This document shows positions 22,216-33,297 of a stretch of 64,000 bases of DNA, in pieces. The notes under the pieces are model-generated. The model ran no database searches, was not told the DNA's origin, and saw only the letters and a list, made by a program, of their open reading frames with translations. Where the stretch lies: contig NC_135776.1 in assembly GCF_028453695.1 (NCBI RefSeq), positions 3,968,001 to 4,032,000 on the forward strand. The letters are read 5' to 3'. Every line of letters begins with the position of its first letter. Position 1 is the first letter of the stretch. Origin of the DNA: Augochlora pura. Taxonomy: Eukaryota > Arthropoda > Insecta > Hymenoptera > Halictidae. The translations under genes were made by a program, and so were the position numbers.

Positions 22216-22740
22216 GTTTAAGAGAAGCAGTTTCATAGATAAACCTGTTAGAAATTCATATTTATCGATGTTAACGTTTGGTAAAAATATTTTCCAACCC
22301 CTTGTCGTATACGGTGTCTTCACAGCTGCAATGATTTTTCGATTATAAATAGTAACAACAAACATAATATAAATATAATAGTAATGATAATAAACAAGAG
22401 CTAGACATTTTATTTTACCCAGAAAACAGTAAAATATTTTTAAGATATAATAATTTAGTTAAAATATTTTTTATTCACAGTTCCATTCAGAAATAAATGG
22501 GAATAAATTTGAATATAATAGAAATAATAAGAGACTATAATAATACTACACTGTATAGAGTATAATAATAAGAGACTTAACTATAGAAACTCGTTGCTTC
22601 CCTCTTTAAAAGTTACCTCCCTCGACCAAGTATAGTCATTTCAACAAATATGAAAGAAAAAGAACGAAACTAAAGCACAGATAAATAGAAAATTGATTAC
22701 TATTATTTAGAATAAAAGGAATTATAGAATAAAAGGCAAG
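22216..22740. other. AT-rich DNA, nothing recognised
   Basis: A/T-dominated. CCAACCCCTTGTCG near 22297 loosely echoes the AACCCCTT word at 21873. Confidence 0.45.
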
Positions 22741-23517
22741 CCACAGTAATCGGCTGTGCCGTACAACAACCGGCAGCGGCGCAGCAGCCCTATTGTGTTC
22801 CAACCCTGAAGCACGGCCGGACAATAATGCGTTCGGTAATCCGTGCCGGGCGACGAGCTCGATCGGCCGAGTTATCACGGGGCGGCATCAAACTTTCATA
22901 GCTCCTCGGCCACGGTGAAATATTTACACGGTCGGAACGAGGTTCGGCCAGGCGACCCCGGACCGCTGCCGGAGACCTGCTGCTTCAGGGTCCTGCTGCG
23001 GTCCACCGGCCTCCTAACCGGGCTTGGTATCGAGCTCTCCGCGGCGCCAGTTAATTCCAAACTGGGCAGAGAGTTGCGTGAACGTTAATGCCGCGCGCTC
23101 GGCTTGCGAGAATAATGCACGGGGCATACCTGCGGGGAATGCAGGTACACACCCTTTGTGGCACCGAAGCCGGAGGAGACCGGGATGGCTGGCGCGCACA
23201 ATGCCTCTATCGTTGATACGGTCCCGAAACTCCGTTTCAACCTTATTGTCCGTGTAATACCGTGTGTCCACTCCCTTCTGGCTTCTCGGCGCGGCCCTCG
23301 TTCGCCGCTCTGCACTTGGCATTGCTCTACTTTCGTCGTTTGTACGAACACCCACGCATCGACTTCTGCCACGCTTCCAATGCGGATTCCTTGCTTTCTT
23401 TCGCTCGTTTTCTGGCGCGGATGTGGACCTTGAAATCTAGGCTATTTAACCCCTTGGTGGACCATCTTATTTGCCATTGATTTGGTAGACATTTTTGCGA
23501 GCGCAGATACTTGGATG
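22741..23517. other. CpG-rich island up to assembly gap
   Basis: GC-rich and unique, with GGACAATAATGCG, GTGAAATATTTACACGG, CGTTAATGCC and GAGAATAATGC motifs. Chance frames are open on both strands over 23014-23433. The composition fits a conserved non-coding or regulatory island (inference). TTTAACCCCTTGG at 23447 lies just before the gap. Confidence 0.4.
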
Positions 23518-23617
23518 NNNNNNNNNNNNNNNNNNNNNNNNNNNNNNNNNNNNNNNNNNNNNNNNNNNNNNNNNNNNNNNNNNNNNNNNNNNNNNNNNNN
23601 NNNNNNNNNNNNNNNNN
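23518..23617. other. Assembly gap (100 N)
   Basis: Exactly 100 undetermined bases. Confidence 0.99.
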
Positions 23618-24383
23618 CAGTGTACACACGGAAAATCGTGGTAGGTAACGACAGCGGGGCATCGCTCTAAAAAAATGAAAGAAAGAAAGAAAAAAAGAAA
23701 GAGGTTCCTGTGTAATCAGAGAACCGACGCAGCCCCCGTCGGCGGAGAGGATTCAATCTCTGCCGATGGTCTCGCGTTCCGTAGTCCGCGGGCCGACTTC
23801 TCCCGCGAGCAGAAACCGGGGGCGGAGGAATCGATTTATGCAGACGAAAGTACACTTTCTTCTAGTTTAAGGAAATTTACGAGGTGGATTGTTATGATTC
23901 AGGAGACGCCATCAAGAAGTTCCGGATGTACACGGCAGTCTCTCTCTCTCTCTCCTTCTCTTTCTTTCTCTTTTTCCCTCTCTTTCTCTCTCTTGGTTTT
24001 ACGGCGTGATCATGCTACTCGCAGCGATCGATGTTTCGACGATCTTCGGGGGAAAAATAGTTTTACGGTTTGCTCGCGACCCGCCGAACAAGATTCTCCG
24101 GCCGGATACCGGGAACTTTTTAATTCCGAATTTGTTGCTACGTAAATGAAGTATACGAGCCCGCCGGGTCGTTCGCGAAGTCGCCTTTTATTACCCGGCA
24201 GTGCCGAGCCTCGTAAACCGAGATTCTTAGACGCGCTCGCCGTCGAACGAGAGTCGCGAATAGACGGGACACGCCGCTTATGGTCATCGCTCTCGCCTTT
24301 GGAAAGATCCATTTATCCGTCACGAGATTTGACAAACACATTGCGCATTATTTCGCTGGTTCGCTTTTGGCGAAATGGAGATG
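23618..24383. other. CpG-rich DNA with GAAA and CT repeats
   Basis: A GAAAGAAAGAAAAAAAGAAA run occurs at 23676-23702 and a CT array at 23939-23994. The remainder is GC-rich with overlapping chance frames on both strands. No gene was recognised. Confidence 0.45.
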
Positions 24384-24620
24384 TTAACCCTATGCACTCG
24401 AGTGGTGACTCTGAGGCACCATTAAAATTATTCTATTAAGTTGCAAAATAATTTTAATAAGGTTTAGATTTCAAAAATTATCAAGTAGTAAAACTATCGG
24501 CAGGAGTCACGAGAATAAATTTTCTATGCATAAAAATTGATCTTGTTAAATAGAAATACCACGAACCAGAAAAATTACTTCAGATTTACAGTTGAAATGG
24601 CTCCGAGTGCAAAGGGTTGA
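24384..24620 (-). mobile_element. TTAA-type MITE copy
   Basis: TTAA (24384-24387) is followed by CCCTATGCACTCGAGTGGTG and ACTCTGAGGCACC. The far end on the other strand reads CCCTTTGCACTCGGAGCCAT, then TTCAACTGTAAATCTGA, next to TTGA (a mutated TTAA) at 24617. Both ends match the copy at 59786 in the opposite orientation. About 229 bp, no coding capacity. Confidence 0.88.
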
Positions 24621-24863
24621 AATAATGTGGGGTTATGATTTCAATTGTATTCGATAGTAACAAAATGTTCTGTACATTTAGACCGTTATTATTTATGTTA
24701 TTATATATGTTATTATTTATTACAATATAATAAATTACCGCCGGCCAATAAAAGGTTCGCCAGCGAAAGTAAACCGCAGCGTCTAATCGCATTCGTCTGG
24801 AAGCGGTTCTAATTGGATCGTCGGTTTCCATTGACGGTAAGGTATCGGTACGGTTTCCGTCTT
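24621..24863. other. AT-rich then GC-rich spacer
   Basis: No gene or clear repeat beyond short ATTTATGTTATTATATATG repetition near 24690. Confidence 0.4.
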
Positions 24864-24878
24864 GCGCGCGCGCGCGCG
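24864..24878. repeat. (GC)n alternating run
   Basis: Fifteen bases of perfectly alternating G and C. Confidence 0.95.
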
Positions 24879-25358
24879 ATCCACGGTGTAGATCACAGAA
24901 GGGATAGCGGGTCGAGTCTGGCTCTCGCGTGAGGGAGCGTGACAACGACACGGTAGTCGCTAGACGGTGCTGGCAAGCAAGAGGGGGGTTTGGCGAAGAG
25001 ATAGAGACGGCGCCGGTAAAAGGAAGAGAGGCATTGCTCGGGACAGCCGAAGGGGTTACCAACGGGGATACATCTGTGGGAGGGAGGGTTCGGAGAGGGT
25101 AGGAAGCAAGCGAAGTAGGCGGCCGGAAATGCTTGGGGAGGAGGGAGGAGGGAGAGTGGCGGTGTTACAGGTGCCGAGGTGCGAGTGCTCGCGCGCGCGG
25201 GCAGGCTAACGGCGACGCTCGTCGAACGGAATATAGAGTAGCTCGGGCGAAGTACGCGGGGAGGTCTGCGGAAGGGTTTGCACGAGAGACCCACAAGTGG
25301 CATGCCTCGACAGCGAGCGTGTGTGTGGCGCGCTAGCCTCGATACAGAGGTGTGTATC

Positions 25359-25391
<33 letters not shown>

Positions 25392-25920
25392 CGCCTCGCC
25401 GATCCGCTTCCACTACGGCTGTCTATCTGTCTCGGTTCTCTGCTCTCGGTAAACATTGTACTATCCTTTGAGCCGATACCTGCGCACGTCGTCGTCCTAC
25501 GGCTGCGACGCTCCTCTTTGGAGACGTTCGCCGCGTTTACGTGCGGCCGGGCAGGCGAAACAAAACGCGAGACACGCGGCACGAGCCACTGGAGAACGCA
25601 ACGCTGCGTGAAAACTTCTCGAAAGGTCCCGTTCGATTTGGCAGGCTACCCCGAAGCAACCTCCCGGACCTGGCACTCGTCGACGGTTCAACCCCCCGGC
25701 TTCCTACCCCCGCGCGCACTAGTCACAGACAGTTTCTGTAGACTTTCATCGATACGGCTCGGTTTCCGTCTTCCTCGATTTGACCGTCTGTCTGTGGCTT
25801 TTCCTACGTTTCCTCGCCCCCGATTCACTATCTTTCTCGTTTTCAGGGTGTCTGTCTCTTCAGTTACATGCGAAATAGACGGAGATAGTTGTTGCATCGC
25901 GAGGGACGGAAGCTAGATGC
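24879..25920. other. CpG-rich zone with 5' UTR/promoter-like composition
   Basis: About 1 kb of CpG-rich sequence with GA- and GGGAGGA-rich tracts and a CT array at 25358-25392. Three or more frames are open together (up to 212 codons on plus, 136 on minus), so none is called as coding. CAGAGGTGTGTATCC near 25344 contains a plausible splice-donor-like AG|GTGTGT. Which strand, if any, is transcribed cannot be decided. Confidence 0.35.
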
Positions 25921-26163
25921 ACGTTTAATTTCTCGTTTAAGTTTTTCGATTCTGTTGTCAATACTTAGCCAATCGAATCAAATCTCCTTGATTTAAAATT
26001 GCAATTATTATTTAATATATTAATATATTGTCATAAGTTTGTACTTTATAAATTATTTCTCGTTTATATATTGTAGTATATTTCCATTGCTATTTTCTAT
26101 TGTTATCTCTGCTCTGTACAGCGCCACCTCACCACAATATTAATTTTTAAAGAGAAATAAGAC
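25921..26163. other. AT-rich spacer
   Basis: Nothing recognised. Confidence 0.5.
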
Positions 26164-26312
26164 AGTAATTTGAGCCAAATTTTTGTATGATACCAAATTT
26201 TTGGCTTTTATGCTTTAAAAGTAATTTGAGCCAAATTTTTGGCTTTTATGCTTTAAAAGTAATTTGAGCCAAATTTTTGGCTTTTATGCTTTAAAAGTAA
26301 TTTGAGCCAAAT
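26164..26312. repeat. 38-bp tandem repeat with palindromic core
   Basis: GTAATTTGAGCCAAATTTTT followed by GGCTTTTATGCTTTAAAA is repeated with starts at 26164, 26221, 26259 and 26297 (the last partial). The first copy carries an extra 18 to 19 bases. Each unit contains GCCAAA-TT-TTTGGC, a short hairpin. Copies after the first are virtually identical, so the array is young. Confidence 0.95.
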
Positions 26313-27190
26313 TGTTAAAAAATTTCTAAAGAACTGAACAAAACTAATTCAGATTTGAATCGAGAAGGGGAGTCATTAGGATATCAGTAGGAACGATCCT
26401 AAAAATATAAGATCGAAGGATAATGATGGTATTATGCCAATTTTATTATAGTAATAACAGTAAAGCTTTGTTTTACAGCCCGCGCATATAGCCGGGAGAT
26501 TAACAACTGCCATAAATCATTGCTGATCAAATCGCCGCGATCCAGCGGGTTTATTAGGGTGATAGATAGTGCAGATAAAACGAGTCGCGGCTCTAATTAC
26601 CACGCTCTAGATCACGATCATGGTGCTTAAGAACGTATTCTGTTCGACGTACGTAAGGAAATCTTGTGATCGATAAGACGTGTATAAATAATAATCAATG
26701 ATGGAGTAAGAAAAATTATCTTCAGTTCCAACATTTTTTATTTCTTATATAAGAAGCTTCGTAGTTGTTAAAATAATTCTACTGCTTTGAAAGTGATCTA
26801 TAAACTGTAGATTGTAATACAAATTTCGAGGTTAAGAGAAAATTTCTTTCGTTGATTAAAAATTCTTTCCGATAAAAATCACCTCAATGCAGCATTAGTA
26901 TTAAAATATGCCATATAATTTAAAATATGCCATATTTTTAATATTTAATATACCATTGAAATTTACTAAATAATTTTTAGTATTAGAATATTTCCTTCGT
27001 TCATTTTATACATACAGAATTTAATTTTCTTAATGAATTTAATTTCATAAAAGTATATTTTAATATTATGTCAATACTATTTATATTCATCACTTACATG
27101 TATATCTATACTATGTATAGTGTAGTCTATAAGAAAATAGTAATTTCGCTTAAAATTCAGTAGAAGCATGACAAAATCATTATTAATTCC
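26313..27190. other. AT-rich DNA, nothing recognised
   Basis: A slightly GC-richer patch lies at 26480-26670. AAATATGCCATATAATTTAA repeats once near 26905-26940. No gene or RNA was recognised. Confidence 0.4.
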
Positions 27191-27359
27191 CGATTAATAC
27201 ATCCCGTCGCGACGACGAGAGGACCGTCTCTTCCCCGACGGTGGACAAATTCCGCGACGGACCGCGATCGAGTGCCAAGGCACAGTCGGTCCTCTCGATC
27301 GCGTTTCTCTTTGCCGCGGATTCATCCGTCTCTAACGTAAACGTCATTTTGTCCTTTGA
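27191..27359. other. CpG-rich segment
   Basis: GC-rich single-copy DNA with GACGACGAGAGGACCG. It leads into a GA array. No gene was recognised. Confidence 0.4.
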
Positions 27360-27374
27360 CAGAGAGAGAGAGAG

Positions 27375-27410
<36 letters not shown>
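27360..27410. repeat. (GA)n microsatellite
   Basis: GA run of about 50 bases with one AAAGAAAG interruption. Confidence 0.95.
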
Positions 27411-27412
<2 letters not shown>

Positions 27413-27549
27413 ACTCGTGGCTCGTTAAAAGGGCTCCCGACCTGAACCCCTTTCGTGTCTAGTCCCATCTCGAGAGCTTTCGAACACTTTTATACGGCGA
27501 GACTGCGCGCGGCCACAATCGTTCCTTTCTCTCGATCCAGCGCGGACCA

Positions 27550-27630
27550 GCGGCATCATAAAACCCGATCGTCGACCACGCAATCAGGCATTCGCGGGAA
27601 CGACCGGGGAATATCATCGATAATCGACAA
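27550..27630. repeat. Duplicated GC module, copy A
   Basis: About 81 bases, including CCGATCGTCG, AATCAGGCAT, GAACGAC, GGGAATATC and CGATAATCGACAA, matching in order a block at 28639-28724 in the same orientation. By eye roughly four in five bases agree. Weaker similarity continues downstream (ATTTCCT, CATTCG). A TATAAATA word follows at 27717. Confidence 0.82.
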
Positions 27631-27778
27631 TTCACCGCGGAGGCCGCCAGGCTCCTCGTATCACACCTCGCCTCCCCATTTCCTTCATTCGTTCGAATTA
27701 AAGGGTTTCTCGCGGCTATAAATACCAGCCACCTCGAACGGCCGCCTGTTTCGTCGTAATTCATTTAATTGTCCTATT

Positions 27779-28350
27779 TAATTCTATATTATATTTTATA
27801 TATATTACATATTATATTATGTTATACTGTGTACTATTATATATAGTAATATATTGTATAATATAATCCTATAGGCGTACAGTATACAGTATATTATATG
27901 AAGCAGTATACTGCATAGTAAGATACAGTCTTATTATATTATACGATAGGATACAATATGATATATTATATTATATTGTATGCTATTATGTATGATTGTG
28001 TACAGTATAATTATAATATACATATAGTAAATTAGACTATACCTTAATATTACTATATGTGACACTGTATACTATTATATTACAGTAGTATACAGTATAA
28101 TATAATCATACAGTATACTATTAAATATAATTGTATACTATATCTTACAATATTATAGTAAGGTATGCCTGGCATACTATACTAATTGTACGGTATACTT
28201 TACCTTACAGTACTGTATACTATTACATATAGTATCATACATTATAATATATTACGATATATGTATAGTAGAATATTATACTGCATACTATTATATATAA
28301 TTGTGTTAATATAATATAAAATATATAGTATAACAGTATACTGTATACTA
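27779..28350. repeat. TATACTGTATAC-type AT array
   Basis: About 570 bases of diverged ACAGTATACTGTATACTATT and ATATAGTA words, many of them palindromic. It lies between the two duplicated GC modules. Confidence 0.88.
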
Positions 28351-28638
28351 TTGTCTGGCAAAGCTAAATTTTAATTTCATCCAAAAACAAAGAGAAATAT
28401 AAATAAATAATTCTGACCACTGACAGTAGACGCAGTAAAGAATTAAAATAAGACTCCAAATAAATAATTAATTAATTACAACCGGTACGTCAAGTACGCC
28501 AAAGGCTATCACTTGAACAATAATTCTCCTCGATCCGGGTTCGAATTAAATCGCTATAAATCCGCGGGAACGATTTATGGCGAGCGTTTCCAGGAGGGCG
28601 AAGGCGTCTTCGGTTAGAGCGATAAGTGTTTCTCCGGG
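28351..28638. other. AT-rich then mid-GC spacer
   Basis: No gene recognised. GGGTTCGAATTAAATC at 28527 looks like a tRNA B-box fragment but no cloverleaf is visible. Confidence 0.4.
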
Positions 28639-28724
28639 GCGGCAGAATAAAAGCCGATCGTCGCACCCGGCGTAATCAGGCATCCGTGAGAACGACGGCT
28701 GGGAATATCGACGATAATCGACAA
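28639..28724. repeat. Duplicated GC module, copy B
   Basis: Same block as 27550-27630, in direct orientation about 1.09 kb downstream, with small indels. It shares GCGGCA, CCGATCGTCG, TAATCAGGCAT, GAACGACG and GATAATCGACAA. Confidence 0.82.
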
Positions 28725-29290
28725 CCGATCGGGGGGGAGTGGGGCGAGGCGAGAGGGGGCCTCTCTCTCTCCTCTCGATTTCCTCTATTCACTGAAATAA
28801 ACGCGTTAATTCGTCCCCGTCGAACGACGACCGTGGCTCCCGTCTCCAGTTCACGCTCGAACACGCGCGCACACTCCCTCCGCTATCTTATGAAACGGTT
28901 GGTCGTTATCGTTCCGCGAATACTCGATACAACGGTATCCACGGATCGGCACGATGGAAGCGCGGCCGCGAAACCCCATTGCCTTCGACGGAACGAGGCG
29001 AACGCCGTTGCCGCGGCGCAACGGGGAGCGCCTTTAAACGCGCGATAAAATTTCGTGGCGTCGCATCGATTCCGTTGCACGAGGACGGCGGGATATTATT
29101 GCGGCGGTTCGGTGATATCGGCTAATATCTGTTCCGCGGTTCGGTCACGCGCAGACGATGGCGGTGTCGTGGTATTTATTGGGGAATTTTGGGGATTTTT
29201 ACGAAATATGAATAATTTAGCTAGATTGCAGCAATTGGGATTTTTAAAGCAGTCGAATGGTATTTTTGAACCTTTATTTCGTTGCGGTTA
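28725..29290. other. CpG-rich island
   Basis: GC-rich. Frames are open on both strands at 28626-29291. TTATTGCGGCGG and GCTAATATCTG motifs are present. No gene was recognised. Confidence 0.4.
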
Positions 29291-29608
29291 ATTTGTTGCA
29301 TTCAAGCTATTTATTATAAATGCATAGGATCTATATAGTGAAGCGTTGAGGTGAAGCGGTTTTATTAGAATTAAATTTTATCTAATTAAAATTGACCAAA
29401 GTGGCAAAAATATTAAAGAGAAGACTGCGAAAATAATGGTATAATATTTCAAGATTAAAAGGTTCTAAAATAATATATAAATTTCTTTCTCTAGACTAGC
29501 TGCTACAATGATTATAAATCTGGCTCTCTACTAAAATTAGTTTATCTCTCTGAACCGAGAAAAGCAGCCGAATCGAAACCCTGAAATACCAACACTTCAT
29601 TAAGTAAC
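29291..29608. other. AT-rich DNA, nothing recognised
   Basis: No clear repeat or gene. Confidence 0.45.
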
Positions 29609-29830
29609 CCAATATTCCGTTCGCCCTCGAAATCGAAACTTTTCTATTAAAAATAAATCGCATCATCCAAGAAAACACTGAATAATTAATTTCTCGTAAT
29701 AGTTACGCTTTTAATAAAAATACACCTTTCATCCTGAAACAGTATTTTCCGCCTTCGAAATCGAAACTTTTCAATTAAAAATAAATCTCGTCACCCAAGA
29801 AAACACGAAACAATTATATTCTCAAGGAAT
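29609..29830. repeat. Duplicated block, 128-bp period
   Basis: AATATTCCG, TCGAAATCGAAACTTTTC, ATTAAAAATAAATC, CCAAGAAAACAC and AATTA occur at 29611-29703 and again exactly 128 bases later at 29739-29831. Confidence 0.88.
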
Positions 29831-30414
29831 AAAAATATAACGTTCATCCTATTTTTGAAAACACTCGCTAGATTTCTGGCAAAAAGAATTCCGGCGGACT
29901 GTTCCACGAACGAAAACAGCACCCTTAATTCGACGATGATCGGGGAATCGGCGATCCACGCCGGGTCGTCGTCTCGCATTTGAATTTTGCCCGGTGCGTT
30001 CCGGGTAATGAAATTCGCGGAGTGATTTACGAAGGGTCGCGTAAAAACCGGTGTCTCGGCGCGTCTCCGTCGTTTTGATAATACCGCGGGCAGCTAGGGG
30101 GGCCAGGGGACGTATTAAATGTTCGACGAGCAAAAATGTTAGCCGCCCCGCGGCGGGAAGAAGGTCGTTAAGGTAATACAGGACTGGCGGCGTAAAATTG
30201 GCCGGGCAAAAATTTGCACGTGCTGTACGGGAGATAACACGGCGCGCAGGACCCGCGCCCGGGGTCTGCAATTTGCCCGCGGAATCGAGGACGCCCGTTA
30301 CTCTTCGCCGCGGCTGCTACTCGCCTGTCGAATCGAAAACTCAAGGAGTCGGCTATTTGCAATGTAAATCGACGGCGATTCGCAAACAAAAGCGCCGAGC
30401 TGGGAAGCCGTGTT
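29831..30414. other. CpG-rich island
   Basis: GC-rich from about 29930, with GGGTAATGAAATTCGCGG and GTATTAAATG motifs. The 140-codon minus-strand frame has no recognisable domain. Confidence 0.4.
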
Positions 30415-30530
30415 CGGCCGTCTCGCTCTTTCTCTCCCTGTCTCTCTCTTTCTTTCTCTCTAGTCCTCTTTCTCTTAACCCTTTCTTTCTGTCTCTTCTT
30501 TCTCTATTTCTCTGTCTCATTCTCTTAACC
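30415..30530. repeat. CT-rich imperfect microsatellite
   Basis: TCTCTC, TTTCTTTC and TGTCTC words. Pyrimidine-rich throughout. Confidence 0.88.
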
Positions 30531-30780
30531 GTAATAAAATAAAATTAATTATAACGTATTCATTGGAAAATTAAGCTGTAATAAGTTTTTAATAAAATTT
30601 TCGATTATTATAGACTCTCTGTGGAAATCAGGGTAAATTGATTCTAATAGATTTTCAATATACATTTTTAATCAAAGTGTCAATTACTGTATATTGTCTG
30701 TAAAAATCAGAGTAAATTAATTCTAATGAATTTCTAAGAGAAATTTGAATTATAACAAATTTTTAACAGAAACCTAAATC
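30531..30780. repeat. Imperfect tandem duplication, 79-bp period
   Basis: TCTGTGGAAATCAGGGTAAA, then TTGATTCTAAT at 30618 recurs as TCTGTAAAAATCAGAGTAAA, then TTAATTCTAAT at 30697. A further GAATTATAACAA copy follows. Confidence 0.75.
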
Positions 30781-31279
30781 ACGGATTATAGTATAATAGA
30801 AATTTATATTACACGTCACAGAACTTTATAAATTTTTTTAATTCTCCATATACTATTAATAATCAATCTATTACAACTTCGCTGAAAAGAGGCTCTGCCC
30901 TAACTAAACTATTTTGTTAGAAAGGAAAAACAACGGGTTAGAATAATTTTTAATTTTACAATAATTTTGATACTGTATATGTCTTTTATGTATATCTCAA
31001 TTTTTATAATATACAGTATATTTTTTCGTAAATACATAACCTCTCTATTCGCCGATATTAAAACAAGTTTTATTCGAATTTTCTGCCGCTATGCAATCGC
31101 AGCAGATGCACCGAGCGCATCGAAAAATGCATTACACGTGCAATACGAAATAAAACAGGCCGCTTCCAATCTGAAATACTTCATAGTGCTCCGATTATAA
31201 GGCAAGCACTTAAATGCAGAACAATCGTTTCCACGTGACCAGATCGCTGCTGCGAGATACTCGTGAGCGCAACCTTGTT
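30781..31279. other. AT-rich DNA, nothing recognised
   Basis: A 77-codon frame at 30967-31200 is hydrophobic at first but AT-driven. No gene is supported. Confidence 0.4.
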
Positions 31280-31335
31280 CTCTCCCCCTTTCTCCCTCTC
31301 TCTATATCTCTCTGTATCTCTCTCTCTCTCTCTTG
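31280..31335. repeat. (CT)n microsatellite
   Basis: CT run with TATATCTC and TGTATCTC interruptions. Confidence 0.92.
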
Positions 31336-31790
31336 AAATGAGAGCCTCGTATTGCAGAAATCGTGCGATCCGGTCTGGCCTAAAATATCGTAACGGTCAT
31401 CGATACCTCCGACCGTTATCGGGGATATGGAACGAGCTGTATTAGCGGATCAAAATCAGAGCGAGTAATAAAGGGGGGTTGGAGGAGGGAGGAGGAGGGA
31501 GGCGCGGCGCTCGGAGGGCAGTAATAGAGGGACGTGTAAGTACCTCGGAAAAATGGAAAATCTAAGACGATATCAGTTTAATGTCCAGACCAAATGGCGT
31601 TCTCGCTCGCCGTTACCTCCGGCTCGACCTTTCCCCCCCTCCCCCTTTTTTGCCCTTTTCTCGCCCCTCGCTCTCTTCATCCCTTTTCTATCTTTCTCCG
31701 CCCTCTATCGTTTTCATCCAATTTTCCTATCCGACTTTTCCTGCCTCCCTTTTTCTCCTCCCTTCTAATCTTCTTTGACACCTTCACTAT
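31336..31790. other. GC-rich DNA with GGAGGA and CCCTTTT tracts
   Basis: Purine-rich GGAGGAGGGAGG at 31480-31500 and a pyrimidine-rich stretch at 31620-31770, where three overlapping plus-strand frames are open. No gene was recognised. Confidence 0.45.
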
Positions 31791-32290
31791 GAAAGCTATT
31801 TTTGAAGGGATATATTCTAGATATTAATATTAAATAAATAAATAATAGGAAGGAAAAATAGTAGTAGGAAAAGACTGATATTAATTGAGGAATTAAATAA
31901 TATTTAGAGATTGAAATAGGGTTTAAAGATAGCGAGAAGTCGAAGGTAGCAGTAAGTAAAAGTTTATAATAATAGGGAGAAGCTAATAATAAGTAACAAA
32001 TAATAATAATAATAATAAGTAATAAAACTAACAGTAATAAAAGGTAATAATATTTCCATGATTATAAGAAATCAAAACTTATAGTTAAGCAGAAGATTAT
32101 TATAACAAGTAAAACCTAACCTCAATGACAAGCTAATAATATTTCAAAAAGAATACAAAATCAAAGCTAACACTAAACAAGAACTACTAATAATAATAAC
32201 TAAACCTTAATAACAAGTAAAAAATGACAGTAACAAGTAAAAGCTGCTATCGATCAAGAAATAATAAAAAGTGAAGAAATAAGGAAAGAG
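31791..32290. repeat. AT-rich DNA with (AATAAT)/AAGTAATAA repetition
   Basis: Degenerate TAATAATAATAAGTAATAA and AAACCTAA/AACAAGTAAAA words over about 31960-32275. Confidence 0.7.
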
Positions 32291-32436
32291 CATGCGCCGG
32301 TGAGGGTGAATTTCGATGGCAGAAGGGGTTGCCGGCGTTATAACAAGACGGTGCACTGCTGCTGGCACCCTTCTCACACCGACTTGCCCGTTGGATAGTT
32401 AGGTATTAGTGGGCGTTATGAAACGATTTAATAAAC
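32291..32436. other. Mid-GC spacer
   Basis: Single-copy sequence with GAGGGTGAATTTCGATGG. Nothing recognised. Confidence 0.4.
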
Positions 32437-32469
32437 GTGCATAGAGAGCAAGAGAGAGAGAAAGAAAGA

Positions 32470-32504
<35 letters not shown>

Positions 32505-32506
32505 AA
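32437..32506. repeat. (GA)n microsatellite
   Basis: About 70 bases of GA with AAAGAAAG and GGGA interruptions. Confidence 0.95.
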
Positions 32507-33238
32507 GACGGACACGCCGTTGGAATCTAATCGAATATATCAGCGCCGTGCCTCGTAACGAGGAACCATTCCATTCCGAATGAACGCGTCCATTTTATGC
32601 TTCTTCTTTCCCGCCTCTCGGCCTGTCTGGAACACCCTTAAGGAATCCTCTCTATAAGCGCTCGTTTGATGCTCCCCAGCCTCGCTAGGCTCGCTAAGTT
32701 CGCGGACTAAATAGCTCTGGGGCTTGGATTGCTTTAAATCGTCGCGGAGCCATTCTAAAATTGCAACAACAATTTCCCTAATAATTTTTGTTATATATTC
32801 ATTTAATTATAGTGTTCTTTATTGTATTTATCATATTTGAGATATAATATTATTTATATTTATTTTTATTGTAGCGTTATTTGCTTTATTTCTATTAAGT
32901 ATTCTAATCATGTCATTGTAAATTTTAAGCACCTGTTATCGTTAACATACTATAAGTATTTTATACAATTATGTTACAATATTATATATTATTACTTTAC
33001 TATTTCTATTATATTTTATATTATATATTACATTACTATAAGTGTTAGCTATTGATAATGATTTTTGGGATACGTATTTTTAATTGAATTTTGTTTAAGA
33101 ATATATATTTTATAGGGACTATAGTGACGAATAGGCGAGAGAAATGAATTATAAAGTTACTATAAATTAAATGAAGATAGAGTAGTATTCTAAGAACAAG
33201 TTTGAATCTGTGATAATAATATTCCTTGTTTCTGGTAA
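32507..33238. other. Mid-GC then AT-rich DNA
   Basis: Mid-GC to about 32760 (includes GCTCGCTAAGTTCGCGG), then AT-rich with TTATTATTATA-like words. No gene was recognised. Confidence 0.4.
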
Positions 33239-33239
33239 G

Positions 33240-33297
33240 GTCGCCATTTTGATTTCAATCCAAGCAAATTTCTGACATTCTACAGTGATTTTTAACT
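33240..33297. repeat. Dispersed repeat, copy A
   Basis: GCCATTTTGATTTCAATCCA, then AGCAAATTTCTGACATT and ACAGTGATTTTTAA. A near-identical block is at about 34117-34174 in direct orientation. Weak similarity (GATAATA, CTTGT) continues upstream of both. Confidence 0.88.

Noticed and set aside
25278..25916. 212-codon plus-strand frame
   Set aside because: Opposite-strand frames are open too, it includes a CT array and has no recognisable domain.
26164..26312. CRISPR-like repeat spacing
   Set aside because: The 38-bp units are directly adjacent with no unique spacers, and the DNA is eukaryotic.
28520..28545. tRNA gene suggested by GGGTTCGAATT
   Set aside because: Only a B-box-like word. No acceptor stem or anticodon arm can be built around it.
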